Assembly: GCA_023935145.1 (NCBI GenBank) | Contig: CM043704.1 | Location: 101,145,373-101,209,372, forward strand | Direction: 5' to 3' | Length of the DNA: 64,000 bases | DNA from: Bretschneidera sinensis | Lineage: Eukaryota > Streptophyta > Magnoliopsida > Brassicales > Akaniaceae | Part shown: piece by piece, positions 32,801 through 46,300 of the stretch | Numbering within the stretch: the first letter of the stretch is position 1 | Layout: every line of letters begins with the position of its first letter | The notes under the pieces: generated by a model | The model's database searches: none | What the model was told of the DNA's origin: nothing | The model's input: only the letters and a program-made list of their open reading frames with translations | Made by a program: the position numbers and the translations under genes

Positions 32801-34440
32801 TCGGTGTCTGCTTTCCGGTTTTAGCCTTATTCAAAGAGGACAGCTTGACTCTAGGGGGGGAGTTGAGCATGTGCACAACCTCTTTCGGAAATAGATCATT
32901 CCAAGTCGGTTGAGTTGCAGAAACAGTTGGGGCTATTGCAAGTCGACTATGGTTAACCTTTTAAAGCTCGTTTTAGAGCCTCAATTTGTATTCAGAGAGA
33001 GCAAGTGGATAACAGTTTGGTATAGGGGTACAAAATCAAAGGAAGGTTTAGGGAATGTCAGGGGTGGCAGACCCAATGTCCCTAGCGGGAGAGGGGCATC
33101 AAAGACAACAACTGATGGGAATTCAGTGTACTGAGCATCTAAGTATGGATAGGATGCTGGCTCTATTGTCTACATCTTCGGGCTGACCGAAGATGGAAGA
33201 AGACATAAAGATGAGTAATGAGGCAGACATGTGGAGGTCATTGCCTATTCCTGGAATACTGTGGAGATCAGTATTCATAGGCTTTATCTTTTTGTTTACT
33301 AAAACTGAAAAACATTGAGAGCTTTCATTGGCCACTCTATGGATACTGGCATTTCTAATCAGACGCAAGCTAAGGATACTGCACGGGTGATTAAAATCCA
33401 GTGAAATCTCGAGTTAGAGATAATCTTGGCTTGTGGAGTGAGCAAGATTAATAGACAGTTTGATCACTTGGTGAAGTGGTAAGATAAACTTAAAGGAAAG
33501 ACAATTTGATATTGTGGCGAAGCAAGCACCAGATCAGGAAGCATGGGGCTCCAACAAGGGCGTTAGACTTTTCTGGTGTGGGTGGATTATTGCCCCCTTA
33601 ATTCGTAGAGGCGCAAAGGGCAATATGTGGTAGGCCTTGCACCCATGTTGGCCATGAGCATGCGAGAGGAATGCCCAAGTAAGCACAATATCAAAGTGTG
33701 CAAGGAAAAGAGATCCAGGCTATGAGTGGAGCTAGGAGGCGCAACAAATGTGCGAGGCAACATTTGGTGGCGGCTTACACCCATGTTAGCCATGATCTCT
33801 TGGGAAATTACTCAAAGAGGAAGAAATATAATCTAAGCTAAAGTGTTAGGTCAAAGTGCACATGAACAGTGTGCTTGTGCTACGAACATGGATATTGGGC
33901 ACAAATATAGGCTGTGTGCATGAACAGTGTGCTTGTGTGGTGAATAGGGATGTTGGACACAAGACATGAGGGTTGTGTGCATGGACAGTGGATTTGTGTG
34001 GTGAATAAGGATATTGGGCACAAAGTATGAGGGCTGTATGCAGGCACTAGGCCAAGGTGGAACACTTGAGGGAAAGCTTATCATCATTTAAACTAGCGAC
34101 ATGGGAAAGAGCTTGTTGAGCCAACTAGGCCTTCGAACGGGTTTTGACCTAGTTAGAATTCTGATCTATGGGGAGGATCAGGACCTTATCAAGGTGATTG
34201 ATATGGGCTAGCCTTAAGAAAGGATAAGTAGCGGGAAGTCCTTCGGACAAGACCAAGTATAGTGGCGTGCTAAGTTATGCTGGACCAAAGATAGGTCGCA
34301 AGTGGAGTGATCAAAATCCAATTTGGCTTAGCTATTACTTCTGCAAACATCATAAAATAGTTTTTGTTGTGGCTGTGACTTTTAACTGAAACTATTTTAA
34401 TGTTAGATAAAAAATATGATTGAAGTGTTACCAAACTAAA
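32800..34440. other. GC-richer unclassified insert, possible retroelement remnant
   Basis: The base composition differs from the AT-rich flanks and there are internal duplications: a GAGGCGCAA...CACCCATGTTGGCCATGA pair at about 33,607-33,656 and 33,734-33,793, and a third repeat family at 33,861-34,040. Frames on both strands are short and broken, and I recognise no protein domain. Non-coding LTR-element sequence is the likeliest identity, but no terminal repeats were found. Confidence 0.35.
33858..34045. repeat. About 60-bp tandem repeat, three units
   Basis: Units starting CATGAACAGTG or CATGGACAGTG at 33,861, 33,919 and 33,980 contain GGATATTGGGCACAAA or variants. Confidence 0.75.
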
Positions 34441-34519
34441 AAAAAACAAAAACTATTGTGTTTTGCTGGGTTAGTTTTAGAAATGTTTTGAAGTACTGCA
34501 TAATAAAGATTTTTATTAG

Positions 34520-34521
<2 letters not shown>

Positions 34522-34560
<39 letters not shown>
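34522..34560. repeat. (TA)n microsatellite
   Basis: An uninterrupted AT dinucleotide tract of about 39 bases. Confidence 0.95.
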
Positions 34561-34562
<2 letters not shown>

Positions 34563-34981
34563 CCTTTTCATCAATCAACTTTTATATGGGGTTCTTTCAC
34601 TTTTTATCCACAAGAACCAATCAACTTTTTTCTTTTCTTCTACTTGCTTAAAACTTAATTTTTATTTTTGCCTATGAAATAAGAATCACACACCCACCAT
34701 TTGAGAAATGAAAAGGAATGCTACATCAAACATTCAATTATGCAAGCTATGAAATACTTGATTATGCAAATTAATATGAGAGACCGACAACTACTTCATA
34801 CAAGAGTATCTTGTGCTACTTACGATCTTCTCACATAAAAAGAACTTCAATGATGTCATTTGGTATAAGATTAATGCTTGCTTAAATTTTGTCTTGAGCA
34901 AAGTTTGCTTAAATCTGGTACTAAACGACATCACTGTATATTTTTAAAACTGAGTTTTTTTAATATATTTTTTTTAATTTT
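34561..34981. repeat. Copy of sequence at 3860-4420
   Basis: It matches the start of the first beta block (CACCCACCATTTGAG, TATGCAAGCTATGAAATACTTG). It supplies the target site of the LTR element that follows. Confidence 0.7.
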
Positions 34982-34986
34982 TAACC

Positions 34987-36127
34987 TGTTAGGATATTTT
35001 ATGTTTGCATCTCCTAGTATATTTTGATATAGAAAAACCTTAGGTTATTTAATGATGAATTTATCTAAGTGTTCAGGTTACTAAAATCAGTTATATTAAA
35101 GATAAATACTTCTACTACAACTCACATACATTTTTGGTAGATTCAGATTTTGTATCTGGAAAGTGCAAAATCCAAAGAAATAAAGGACAAAAATTGCAGA
35201 CACGTCAGAAGAACCTGTCAACCAATAGAGGAACCAGTCGACCAGTAGAAGAACCAATCGACTAGTGAATCGACTACTAAGAAGAACTAGTCGACTGGTA
35301 GGAAAGAAGCAATCGACTGCCTAGTCGACCAGCATGGGAGAGGTAGCCGACTGCCTAGTTGACCAACAAGAGAGAAGTAGCCGACTGCCTAGTCGACCAA
35401 CAGGAGAGAGGTAGCTGACTGCCTAGCTGACTACTAGGAGAGAGGTAGTCACCTACCTAGTCGACTACCAACAGAGAGGTAGTTAGTACCTAGTCGACCA
35501 CCAAAAAGATCTAGTCGATCGGTGTGCCGACCGATAGAAGGTTTAACGTTTTATAAGACCAGTCAAAAGATCCGGTCTATTGAGGAGAAGACCAGTGAAC
35601 TCCCTAGTCGACTTGAAGTGATCGTTGGAGATGAGAAGATCTACAATAAATGAGATATCATTTTGAAAAAGGAAGTTTTCAGAGATGCCATTTTTGGAGA
35701 GCATAGCTAAAGCTATAAATCAAAGTTTGCTGAAGGGAGTTCAACATAAGAGCAAGAAAAAAGAATTCAGTCTTAATTTTACACAGAGCTTAAAGATTTA
35801 GTATTTACTACTTCGATAGTGTTTAAATATGTAGAGTGTAAAAGTGAGAGTTTGAGAGAAATTTCTTTTGTAATCTTTTCTTGCTACGCATAAAGCAAGA
35901 CAAAGTGTAAAGGTATGCTTGGTTCCCTAAAATTCAAGCTAGGTGTAACTATTAAGATTAGTGGAACTCAGTAGACCGAGAAGAAGGCATATTGAAGAAG
36001 TGGACTTAAGCTTATCGCAGACCGCTATAAATCTCTATGTCCTTCTTTCTCTCTCTTTCTCTGTTAAATTTTAATTGTTTAGTTTTTGTGCAAATCGTTT
36101 TTACTTCAATCATCATATTTCCTAACA
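34987..36127 (+). repeat. 5' LTR of the gag-only element
   Basis: 1141 bp. It contains a GTCGAC-rich minisatellite at about 35,215-35,530, with a clear unit of 34 bases around GTAGCCGACTGCCTAGTCGA. Confidence 0.85.
35215..35530. repeat. GTCGAC minisatellite in the 5' LTR
   Basis: Degenerate tandem units are built on AGTCGACCAG and CTAGTCGACTA, partly palindromic. The best-conserved stretch repeats every 34 bases (35,345-35,450). A shorter array is in the 3' LTR at 37,735-38,010. Confidence 0.85.
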
Positions 36128-36183
36128 ATTCGTATCAGAGCAGGTCTCTACAACAATTAACTAACTGTCAAGGAGTTCCTGAA

Positions 36184-37072
36184 ATGATGCATGCTTACGC
36201 CTCAACTAGGTCCAATAATATTGATCAAGTCGCTAAGTTTAGCCCTTCCATATTTGATGGGTCGAACTACCCCTTTTGGAAGAAAAGGTGGGTGGTCTAT
36301 ATCAAGATTTTAGACAAAGAGTCATCAGCAAAGGACCATACAGACACACCAAGAAGATTGGTGAAGTAGAAATTGAGAAAGATGAAGACAAGCGCTCTGA
36401 GGTTGAGAATAATCAAAGAGAAATCAACAACAAAGCTATGTACCTCCTGTACTGCGAGATCAATAAGAACCCGTTCAATCGGATACAATCATGCGAGATA
36501 GCCTAAGAAATTTGGCTCAAGCTGGAAGTAACCTTTGAAGGTATAGATAATGTCAAATTAACTAAAATTACTATTATGATGTCTGCTTTTGATAATTCAA
36601 GGATGAATCCGAGTGAAAGCATCTCAGAATTAACCTCTCAGTTCACCGAAATATTAAATGATCTGAAAGAGCTAAGAAAGGAGATCCCTCGGTCTGATCA
36701 GGTGATCAAGATGATTAGATCTCTACCAAGGGAGTGGCTACCCAAAGTCTCAAGCATTGAAGAGTCAGAAAAATATACAACAATGACCCTGGAAGATCTC
36801 GTTGGCATCCTAATGACTCATGAGATCAACTTAAAGGTGTTAAAGAATGATGAAGACAAGCAAAGAAAAACAATCACATTAAAAGCTGTCAAGGATGAAG
36901 ATGAAGAAATGTTTAACTTAGATGATGAAATAGCAATGCTTACAAGAAGGTTTAAAAGAAACCTGGAGCGACACAGAAGAGATTCAAAAGGCAAATAATC
37001 AAGAAAAAGAGAACAAGTCTGCTATGAATGCAACCAGCCAGGTCACAAAAGAGCTTATTGTCCAAGCTGAAA
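36184..37072 (+). pseudogene. Gag protein of the LTR element (broken)
   Basis: The reading starts at the ATG at 36,184 with a region like copia gag (IFDGSNYPFWKKR), shifts frame near 36,370-36,490, and continues at 36,576-36,998 as a UBN2-type gag (MMSAFDNSRMNPSESISEL, LTSQFTEILNDLKEL, IRSLPREW). A stop at 36,996-36,998 cuts it off from the zinc knuckle CYECNQPGHKRAYC (37,022-37,063). Gag forms the particle that packages element RNA. At least one frameshift and two stops make it non-functional. Confidence 0.8.
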
Positions 37073-37506
37073 AGATCAAATAGAAAAGGATTAGTAGCAA
37101 CTTGGATCAATGGTAAGACCAAAGATTCAGATCTCGAAAAAAAAGTCGTGAACCTCTACCTTGTAGCTTTAGATTACAATAATCCTTTACCAAACGAGAG
37201 AGATGAGACAATCAAATCCGGTAAAGGTTGAGTGTCCAAATTTTAATCAGTTTAATTTTGATTGCACGCTTATTTTTTTGTTTTCTTGTTTAATGGTTTT
37301 TATGCCCCACGTGCTTAGGGAGAGTTTAATTTAATTATTGGATTTTAATATTGCATTCGTTCAGGGGAAGCTTCTTACCTGTTTTACTTTTTGATTTAGA
37401 CAAAAAAAAAGGGGAGAAATGTGATTTACCTCCTTATTTTAAATTGTTTTTATTTTACTACACATTCTTTTGTTTTTGGCTTTGTCTATATCAAAAAGAG
37501 GGAGAT

Positions 37507-38572
37507 TGTTAGGATATTTTATGTTTGCATCTCCTAATATATTTTGATATAGCAAAACCTTATGTTATTTACTGATGAATTTATCTAAGTGTGCAGGCTA
37601 CTAAAATCAATTATATTAAGGATAAATACTTCAACTACAACTCATATATATTTTTGGTAAATTCAGATTATGTATGTGGAAAGTTAGTGCAAAATCCAAG
37701 GAAATAAATGAAAGAAATTGCGGACACGTCAGAAAAACCAGTCGACCAGTGAGTCGACTAGCAGAGAAATCAGTCGACCAGCAGAAGAACCAGTTGACCA
37801 ATGAGTCGACCAGCAGAGAAACTAGTCGACTACTAAGGAGAACTAGTCAACTAGTGAGTCGACTACCAAAAAGTCAACTGGTAGGAGAGAGGTAGCCGAC
37901 TGCCTAGTCGACTACTAGGAGAGAGGTATTCAGCTACCTAGTCGACTACCAAGAGAGAGGTAGTCAGTACCTAGTCGACTGGTGAGTCGACCGTTAGAAG
38001 ATTTAGCGTTTTATAAGACCAGTCAGAAGATCCGGTCTACTGAGGAAAAGACTAGTCGACTCCCTAGTCGATTGAAAGTGATCGTTGGAGATCAAAGGAT
38101 CTACAATAAATGAGATATCAGTCTGAAAATGAAGTTTTTGAAGTTGTCATTTTTGGAGAGCTTGGCTGAAGCTATAAATCAGAGTTTGTTGAAGAGAGTT
38201 CAGCACAAGAGCAAGAAGAAAGAATTCAATCTCAATTTTACACAGAGCTTAAAGATTTAGTATTTACTACTTCGGTAGTGTTTAAATATGTAGAATGTAA
38301 AAGTGAGAGTTTGAGAGAGAATTCTTTTGTAAGGTTTTCTTGACTCGTAAAGCAACACAATGTGTAAAGGTGTGTTTGGTACCCGAAAATCCGAATCAGG
38401 TGTAATCGTTGAGATTAGTGGAACTAAGTAGACCGGGAAGCCTATTGAAGAAGTGGACGTAGGCTCATCGTCGAATCACTATAAATCTCTGTCTCTCTTC
38501 CTCTCTGTTAAATTTTTAATTGCTTAATTTTTGTGCAAATAGTTTTTACTTCAATCATCATATTTCCTAATA
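37507..38572 (+). repeat. 3' LTR of the gag-only element
   Basis: 1066 bp, about 75 bp shorter than its partner, mainly because the minisatellite array has fewer units. Confidence 0.85.
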
Positions 38573-38577
38573 TAACC

Positions 38578-40390
38578 TAAAAAAATCAAATTAAGTTTGT
38601 TTTAACAAAACATCTCAAAAAAATATTGAATTGGCAAAAGGGTAATCTTTCTTAAAAAAAATTATAAAATTTCAATGAATCAATTAGGCAGAATGCCAAA
38701 ACTTCCACAAATGGTTGATCCATACAATTTATATTTGATAAATTACAGTTAGGCAGAATGCCAAAACTTTCACAAATGCCTAATTCAAAAAGATTTCATA
38801 AATAGCACACCCATTAAGTAAAGTTTAGAATCAGTAGCATATCCCTTCAGCAAAATCTCAACTCCAACTCTATCAAGAAATCTACAGAGCCCATTTCATG
38901 ATTAAATCTATAGTTTAAGTTCACAACTCACCAAGAAATCTTCAGAATTTTCAAGCAATATATTTCCTAGCGTTATGCTGGAAATTCACAACACATCCAA
39001 ATCTTATTTAAAACCAACATACCCTTTAAAAAACTTCGAAAAAAAAATCACACAATTCCAAGAGAACATCCTTGAAATCAAATAAAAAATGAAATTACCT
39101 GCTTAAACCAAGCCGAAAATCAATGTCGTGAGGGACGTGGCTGTGTAGCGAGCACGAGAAAGAGAGAAATGAGGTTAAGATGAGGCAGAGATGAGACAGG
39201 AGAGGAGATCCTTAGAGAGAGAAGAGGAAGACTTGAAGAGAAAGTTGGCACAAATATTTGCGATAAAATAAGAAAATTTTACAATTTATTTTTAGGTTGC
39301 AGATCAGAGAAAGGATGGGGATACTATGTCGATCTGTGTAAACCAACACAGATCAAAATAAGAAGGAAGAAATTAGTAAAAAAAAAAAGGGAGAAGAGAG
39401 AAAGAGACCTTAATTTAATGGTAATTTTATACCAAATTGAATGGTAAAATAGTCTCTCTTCATGCTAATTGGTATCATGAAAAGATACCAACATGAAACC
39501 TTGTAGGCATGTATAGGGGACAATTTCTTAAATGATTCGAGTCTAAATCTAATTGTTTAGGTAAATTAAATATTTTATTGGCAATTTGAAATTTTTTTAT
39601 TAATAATATTAATTTTTTATCACACTTATATTAATATTATCAATAAAACTCTTTAAATTATTAATAAAATTTCAATTGGTTTACCATTCGAAACCATTTT
39701 TAGGTGTAGCTCATAAGTGTTCACTAACATGAGAGAAAAACAGATACTTCATGCCCATTAGGCAGAGAAATTTTTGTCGCCCTGTCATGAAAGAGATATA
39801 ATACAGCTTTTTCTATCATTAAATAAAAAATCATTCACTTTCCCTTTCTTGTCATATGAAAGATATTTTGTGTCGCGTAATCTTGATACAAAGTTAAGCA
39901 AGAATATTTCCCATAAACAAGCCTGATCTACATCCGATGCATACACGTGTAGTAGGTAGGAATATCTCCTTTTGAAGGAAAGTGCAGTTAATCGATAGCA
40001 TCTTCATTCAAGAACATCATCCTCTTTACGTACATGTAAAATTTGGAGTGCCTTCTATAAGGAAGGAACTCAAATAACACCCAAAAAAAAAATAGTACAG
40101 TAAGATTTAAGACAAGATTACCAGAGCAGTGCCTCACTCTTTTTTTTGATACTTGGAGCAATAGCTCAAATTAAAGAGCATAGATGAATAATCTCTCTTC
40201 CCCTCAAAGAAGGCATAGAGCCTTGAAAGGAAGAAAGGTCTCCATAAAACTTGGATGTGTTTCCTTTTCTTTTCAAATGGCCTACGGCCTTTAACCTTTT
40301 GCTGCGACTCTGAATATACATATCTTTTGACAATTTTAATCTTTCCTTCATGTGTGTTAAAAAAGTTGTTTTCCCAGCTCTTGTTACAAT
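38578..40390. other. Spacer between LTR element and TBL gene
   Basis: No gene is supported. Around 39,085-39,250 the minus strand is CT-rich and ends in a GCAG/GTAATT exon-like junction, as in a plant 5' UTR, but no coding exon follows. Bases 39,762-39,880 are the TBL downstream flank that recurs at 2285-2420. Confidence 0.4.
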
Positions 40391-43300
40391 TCAACTCCTA
40401 GAGATTGTTTGATTAAACACTAAACTAGCGTAAATCAGCTCGTTCCACGCATCTGGAACCCCTGGAAGACACCAATGGCTGCAATCCTGCCGCCTTCTGG
40501 ACACCTTTTTCCCATCGGTCATGTTCTTGCCAAAGAATGAAGGGTGGCCGTCCTTGCGAAAATTGGTCAACCTTGTCACGTTTAATAGTATAACTGGAAC
40601 CTGCATTTCTCGGATGACTTCCTCCACTATCTTCATCTTCAAAGGATAGGAATCAAGGAAGGCCCCACTCAAGATTGGTTCAGTCTCCCCATTACACGAC
40701 CCGCCTGAGTCCCAATCACCGCCTCTGTTTCAAATTATTCAACCAACAAGCAAAGAGAAAAAATTAAAATATATTGCCTCGATAGTTTCAATCTATATGG
40801 TGGTTTTTCTAATTATTTCTCCATCGTTTTGGGCTTTCTGGATGTAATGACCTTAAGAAAAGGAGTGAGACTTGCCAACTAAAAACAATATACTCAAGGC
40901 TTCATAATGTTAACTTGATTATTCATGTTTTCCAATAGGTTATAGCATGGACTGGATTTTCTTTTCTTTCATTCTATATCCATGGATCTTTTTTTTCTTT
41001 CATGAAGCCAAGTAAAGAAAAGATTGAAGCCTAGTTTAATTAAATAAGAAAGCTCCAAAATACCTAAAATGGGCAGAAGAGTATCCGCGATAAAAGACCA
41101 ACTGCTTTTCTGGTTCCACATTTTCACGAATCCATTTTGCCCAGGTCCTCAAAGCCCTTCTGTAAGCTTCAACTGCATCAAACTTTGGATAGAGATAATC
41201 ACCCTCTTTATAGTAATTGACCCTGCATCAAACAATCACAACACTCACTATAGAAGGCTCCATTTTTTTTTTTCCATGAAAACAAGAGAACACAAGCAGT
41301 CAATACCACTCAGAGGTGCCATGAAGGAGGGGCAGGCAGAGGCCATATTAAATCTTGAAAAAACAATTGATAATGCAATTTCTTCTTAGATTTCTTTATA
41401 AAATTTGATATTTAATTCACACCATTCATAACTTAAAAGATTTTTTTTGCTGCACATAGTTAATTGTGTAGACACCAAAAAGAAACAGCTTCAATGTTAC
41501 AATCAAACCAAGGAAACAATAAACTACAAAATACAGCAGAAAAGATGGCAGACATACCCCCGGGCAGTCTTTCCATGAACCCACCAATGACCAGTATTAA
41601 AGACAAGAATGTCAGCCCGCTTCCATCGGCCATATGTCTTGTCAATTTTATCTATTGATAGAATTGGATTAGTGTTTCCCTGTGCATTAATGCGGACTCC
41701 TTCCTTCACAAGGAAATGTGACCTCACAAATGCCACGGTACAGTCATAGTCCTGCCAAAGTTTTTCAGAACAATTCAAAATTATTAACCAGACTAATTTA
41801 TCTAAGATGCTTCATAAATATACTTCAAGATCCTATGATGGAATGATGTGTGCTTGGTGACATGAAGAAATGGATTTAGAAAAACATTAGCCACGAAATA
41901 GCAGGTCTTATATTACGTAGTTGTGTTAATGAAAAAACGCTTTCAACCAAGTGTGGCAGGAGTTCCTTCAGAAAACACAGAAGTATGCACCAAAGTTTTT
42001 TTTCATTTAACAATAAAAAGTTATAGTAAGAAACAAGCTGCTAATAATACGAGTAAACCTCTCATCTCCAACCAACCAGAGCTCATGAAGAATCTTATGG
42101 GCCCATTTGGAATAGTTGGAGCTTCCGCTGTGATGAGCCAAAAATGATGTTACAATAACTGTGGGTGGAAATGCTGTCGAGTCAAAAAGTGATTATCGTT
42201 TGGTAAAAATTGTGGCAAAAGGTGTTAAACTAAGATGCAAAAAATATATATTAATATCAATTGACTTTATGGATCTCTAGATGGTTTTCTTCATCAAATT
42301 ATTATGGTCATGTGACATAAGTAAAACTTTAGAACTTGATACAATAAAAAACTAATTATTTAATAACAACAACAAAAACAATACTAAGCTCAATAATTTA
42401 TGGTTTGGACTCCATCCTTGTAATTGCAATTAAAATTTCTTAAGAAGGGAAAAATTATTTCCAAAGTTTACCCCAAATGCCAATAACACCCACTGCACTA
42501 AAATAGTTTTTAAAAAGAAAAATTAACCTGCCTTTTAATGATAATTACTACACAAAAAATTATACCTATCCAATGAGCTTGATAAGCCTACATTGGAAGT
42601 GTATTATTAAACATTTTAACAACAAAAGAGAAACATATTTTTGAGACTTGGTATCACATAGCAACTAAAAGGCCTCCAAATCCACACTTATTTGGTGTAT
42701 CATCATAAATATCAGGCATTGGTACATTGGAGCATGCCTACTGCACCTACTCGCATGATGAGGAAACGGCTCTTCATTACCTGCTCTATTCCTTTAGCAG
42801 TCATAACCTTGTTAACAATCATGCTAATTGTCCATTTATAAGGGTTTTTTTTTATTTTTTTATTTTGTTAATATCAAAGGCATATATATTGACAAATAAC
42901 TCCTAAAAAAGGGGAAAAAAATAACAAAAAGAATTTACAAAAAAGAAGTGAATGAGCTCAGTTACAGTTGAAGGATGGGTGAGCTTTACATAGAAACCTA
43001 ATTCAGCTTGCAAACAACAAAAACAAAAATATATGATAGGAGGTACTAAGAAGGTACTGACCAAAGGATTAGATATTTGTCATCAATTAAACGTGGAATC
43101 CCAAATGGGGGTCACAGGTAAAACACATTTCCACTATATTGCAACAACAAACCAAAGAACCTTGTTCCAAATAATAAACATCTGAATACACATTATTGTC
43201 AAAATAGGCCTAAATTAACCATAGAGAATATTACAGATATAAAATAAAGGGAAAAAAGGAAAATGTGTAGAGGATGGGGTTTTTATAGTGGCATGGGTGG

Positions 43301-46300
43301 GTCTAATTTCCCTTTCCATCTAAGGAAATGTCAGGAAACTTATATTTTTGTCAAAACAGCTTATGGGTCAGAAGCTACAAAACCCAGCTTCTGCTTTTGA
43401 GCCAAAATCAGCTATTCTTTAGATCTTTTCAGCTTCTGCTTCTACTTAAAAGCAGATGACAAAAGAGATGTTTGTCCTAACGGACCTACATATTTGGAAA
43501 AATATTATGAGCGAAAAAAATATTTTGATAAACTATAAAAAAGTCACAAACTTAAAATATAATGAATTCATGATCGGGTATTCAGATCAACTAAAAGAGT
43601 GCAAACTTTGAACTTACTGCAAATTTGAACACAAAGTAGCCTCTACCCTTTGTTATTTTGTGGCCATGGATCTCATACATTCTACTTTTATCAGGCAGAC
43701 CTTCTCGGAGGAGGCATATCATCGACTCAAACTGGTTGCGGTTCATGGAATCTCCAACCAGCATCAATCTTTTACCTCTTAGTCTCTCCAAGAAGTCTGT
43801 AGCATTAAACCTACGATTGGAAAGTGAATCCAGAAAAGAAATTGATTCTAATGTATCTGAAAAGTTCTAAAGTGGGAAGCAAAACATAACAATTAAAACA
43901 CTGCAACATGTATGTACAGACAAATATCTCAAAAATCAGTTCCAAGAGTAGAGTAACAAAAGGTTTTCCGTTCATAGTGGCAATAACTAATGAAGGTGTA
44001 TGCATCATTTCCATTTTTTATTTTCCACATGGAGCCTTACACAATTATATTTCTTTGTTTTTATGGCACCTGATATACATATACCAAACTCAACCTTGAA
44101 GCAATTTCAGAAAACAACACAGTTAGGCCTTGTACTGAAATTCGCAAATTACTTTAACATACATTCAACTATATATCAAATGAGGGCAGTTAGATGAATG
44201 CTGCTATATATGCCCCCTGTGGGAGCTGCAAGAAATGAACACCTACACACAACCATATCCAAACTTGATATATAAGAAAAGAAAACTCTACATCTTTTTT
44301 TGTTTCCCCAGTCACGCTAAAGGTCTTCCAACTGATCTTCAGCATAAATTTCAAAGAGACGCTAGTCATAGTAGTTGTATGGTCCCAACATCTAAAGAAG
44401 ACGCCAATTCACTATCTTTTAAACATTATGGTCCAGATCTGTACTGGAGCTTCTAGGATCTTGATGCCTAATAAGAAAACTCCTTCATTCATGAGTTGGT
44501 GATTTGATTCCTTCCTCTATTTATAAGCCACTATGCTAATTCCTCTCTCCACTGACCATCAGTGTAACTGACAAGATCATACCTGAGCAGTTCAGCTCAT
44601 ATACAATTAAGCCCACTAGCATAGCCTAAGAATACAGCAGGGTGCCTGTGCTTGGTACGGATTTCCCATAACTGCTTGCAAAGAGGGTATTTGCAGACTA
44701 TCTACTCCATTCAGGTTAACTTAGACCCAGAGAATCCCATAATGACTGAAACAAGCTCTCCGTAAGATAATTATTTGCAATCAATATGCCTCTAGACATG
44801 AATGTTTCCTCATGTCATTGGAAAAAAAAGACCCCCCACCTACTGCCCTGGTTTCCAACATTCAGCCAAGGATGAGCATTAGACCATTCACTCTGTTAGG
44901 CCTCTGCTCTTCTTGACACCAGATGTGAAGAAAAACATTAAAAGCGACTCATACTACTATGACATGAACTGTAAACTGAATTTCAAGAAGTAAAATGAGC
45001 AATGCAATACTCAATAAAAATCTGCTCAGAAATACCTCTATTTCCAATAAAAGGCAACAAATGAGAATTAAATACTCATGAGAAAACTTTTGCTCAACAG
45101 GGAAGACACACAAGATACAATATACATATGTGATATGTGTGTGTGTGTGGATACAGATATACATATAAACTTGGATAGGGTAAACTTTGTTTACATACTA
45201 AGTGATTGACATGACAAGTTACTTTTAACCACAAAACCACAATCAGCGCTCCATATAACATAGGCTTTCTCAATCAGAGAAATGCATAAGCTTCACTAAG
45301 ATAAGAGTCAGCTCACTCCGGAAGTTTTCTTCAAATGCTTACTAGGATAACTGTCCAGTAATACTAATTCCAATCATTTAGACAGTCAAGAAACAGCATA
45401 ATAAAAAGATGAACTTACCTTAAACGAGGATGCTAAGGTGGATGCGTGCTAATATGAGAAAAGACAGAACACACCAAAAGGTAAAGGTAGCAGCAAGAGA
45501 GAATAAATTGCGAGAAGAGCCTGCATTGGACTAAGGACACACTAGTGCATAAGAGTGACTTGATCCTAGTAAATGGTCCAAGAAGGGTAACAATAGACCT
45601 TGGATTACATATGTTAAGTTAGTTAAAAAGAGACTTGATTTCTAAAAACCTCATGGAGAGTATAGTTCTTGATCAAGTAAACTGAAGAAAAGGGATCCAT
45701 ATAGCCAACCAAAACTAGTTTGGGATTGAAGCTTTAAATGGATTGAATTGAAGTACTACGAAAAAATTGCCTTGATACACAACCAACTCTACAAGTGGCG
45801 AATCAAGCATCTAGTTACCTGAGGATGTTAGTGATAAATGCAGCTAAACTTACCAAATCCTGAGGACTATATTAGCCCACAAGTGTTCTCCCCTGAGCCT
45901 AACTTAGATTCTAGCTTCCTTTTCTTCATTCTTCTATTCTTCTCTCTTTTCCATTTTTTCCTTCAGGTGGGAACAAAGTTTAGGAGTGGGAAAAAGCAAT
46001 TTGGAGAAAACAACTTCTTCAAAGAAAACATTTATCTTATAAATCTTTGAAAAATTTATCCTCCAAAGACAACATCTTTTTGCGGTAGCCAACAGTATAA
46101 AACACCCATCATGATTGCCAGACACATTTGGAACTTAAATCTATTCAGAGAGCCAAGTGGTCAAGAATTTTTTCTTTAAAAAAATAAGTTAAACACATGC
46201 TCAGTAAAAACAATGAGGTAAGAAGTAACATAAAATTAAAACAATGGATATTCATAAAATCTGGCCATTGAAGATTTGGACTCTTTTATGAATCAATTAA

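Larger units (their letters stand above)
34987..38572 (+). mobile_element. Gag-only (non-autonomous) LTR retrotransposon
   Basis: The LTRs at 34,987-36,127 (1141 bp) and 37,507-38,572 (1066 bp) begin TGTTAGGATATTTTATG and end CCTAACA or CCTAATA. The target duplication TAACC is present (34,982-34,986 and 38,573-38,577). A tRNA-Met-like primer site (GTATCAGAGC) follows the left LTR, and a purine run (AAAAAGAGGGAGA) precedes the right one. The 1.38 kb interior encodes only a copia-type gag, now broken, with no protease, integrase or RT. It must have depended on another element for movement. The LTRs differ at many positions, so it is not recent. Confidence 0.9.

Noticed and set aside
32440..32876. 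Several proline/leucine-rich minus-strand frames
   Set aside because: They are readings of the 84-bp tandem repeat and poly-C tract with no domain.
34987..38572. CRISPR-like array in the GTCGAC repeats
   Set aside because: The window is a plant nuclear genome. The units are degenerate, lack uniform spacers, and occur inside both LTRs.
34982..38577. Similarity between the LTR start (TGTTAGG) and the target-block sequence (CCTGTTAGGC) as a mechanistic signal
   Set aside because: The empty site in the other beta blocks reads AACCTGTTAGGC by chance. The TAACC duplication already explains the insertion.
45838..46125. Short frames within TBL intron 1
   Set aside because: They have no motifs, lie inside an intron with consistent splice ends, and have the composition of intron DNA.
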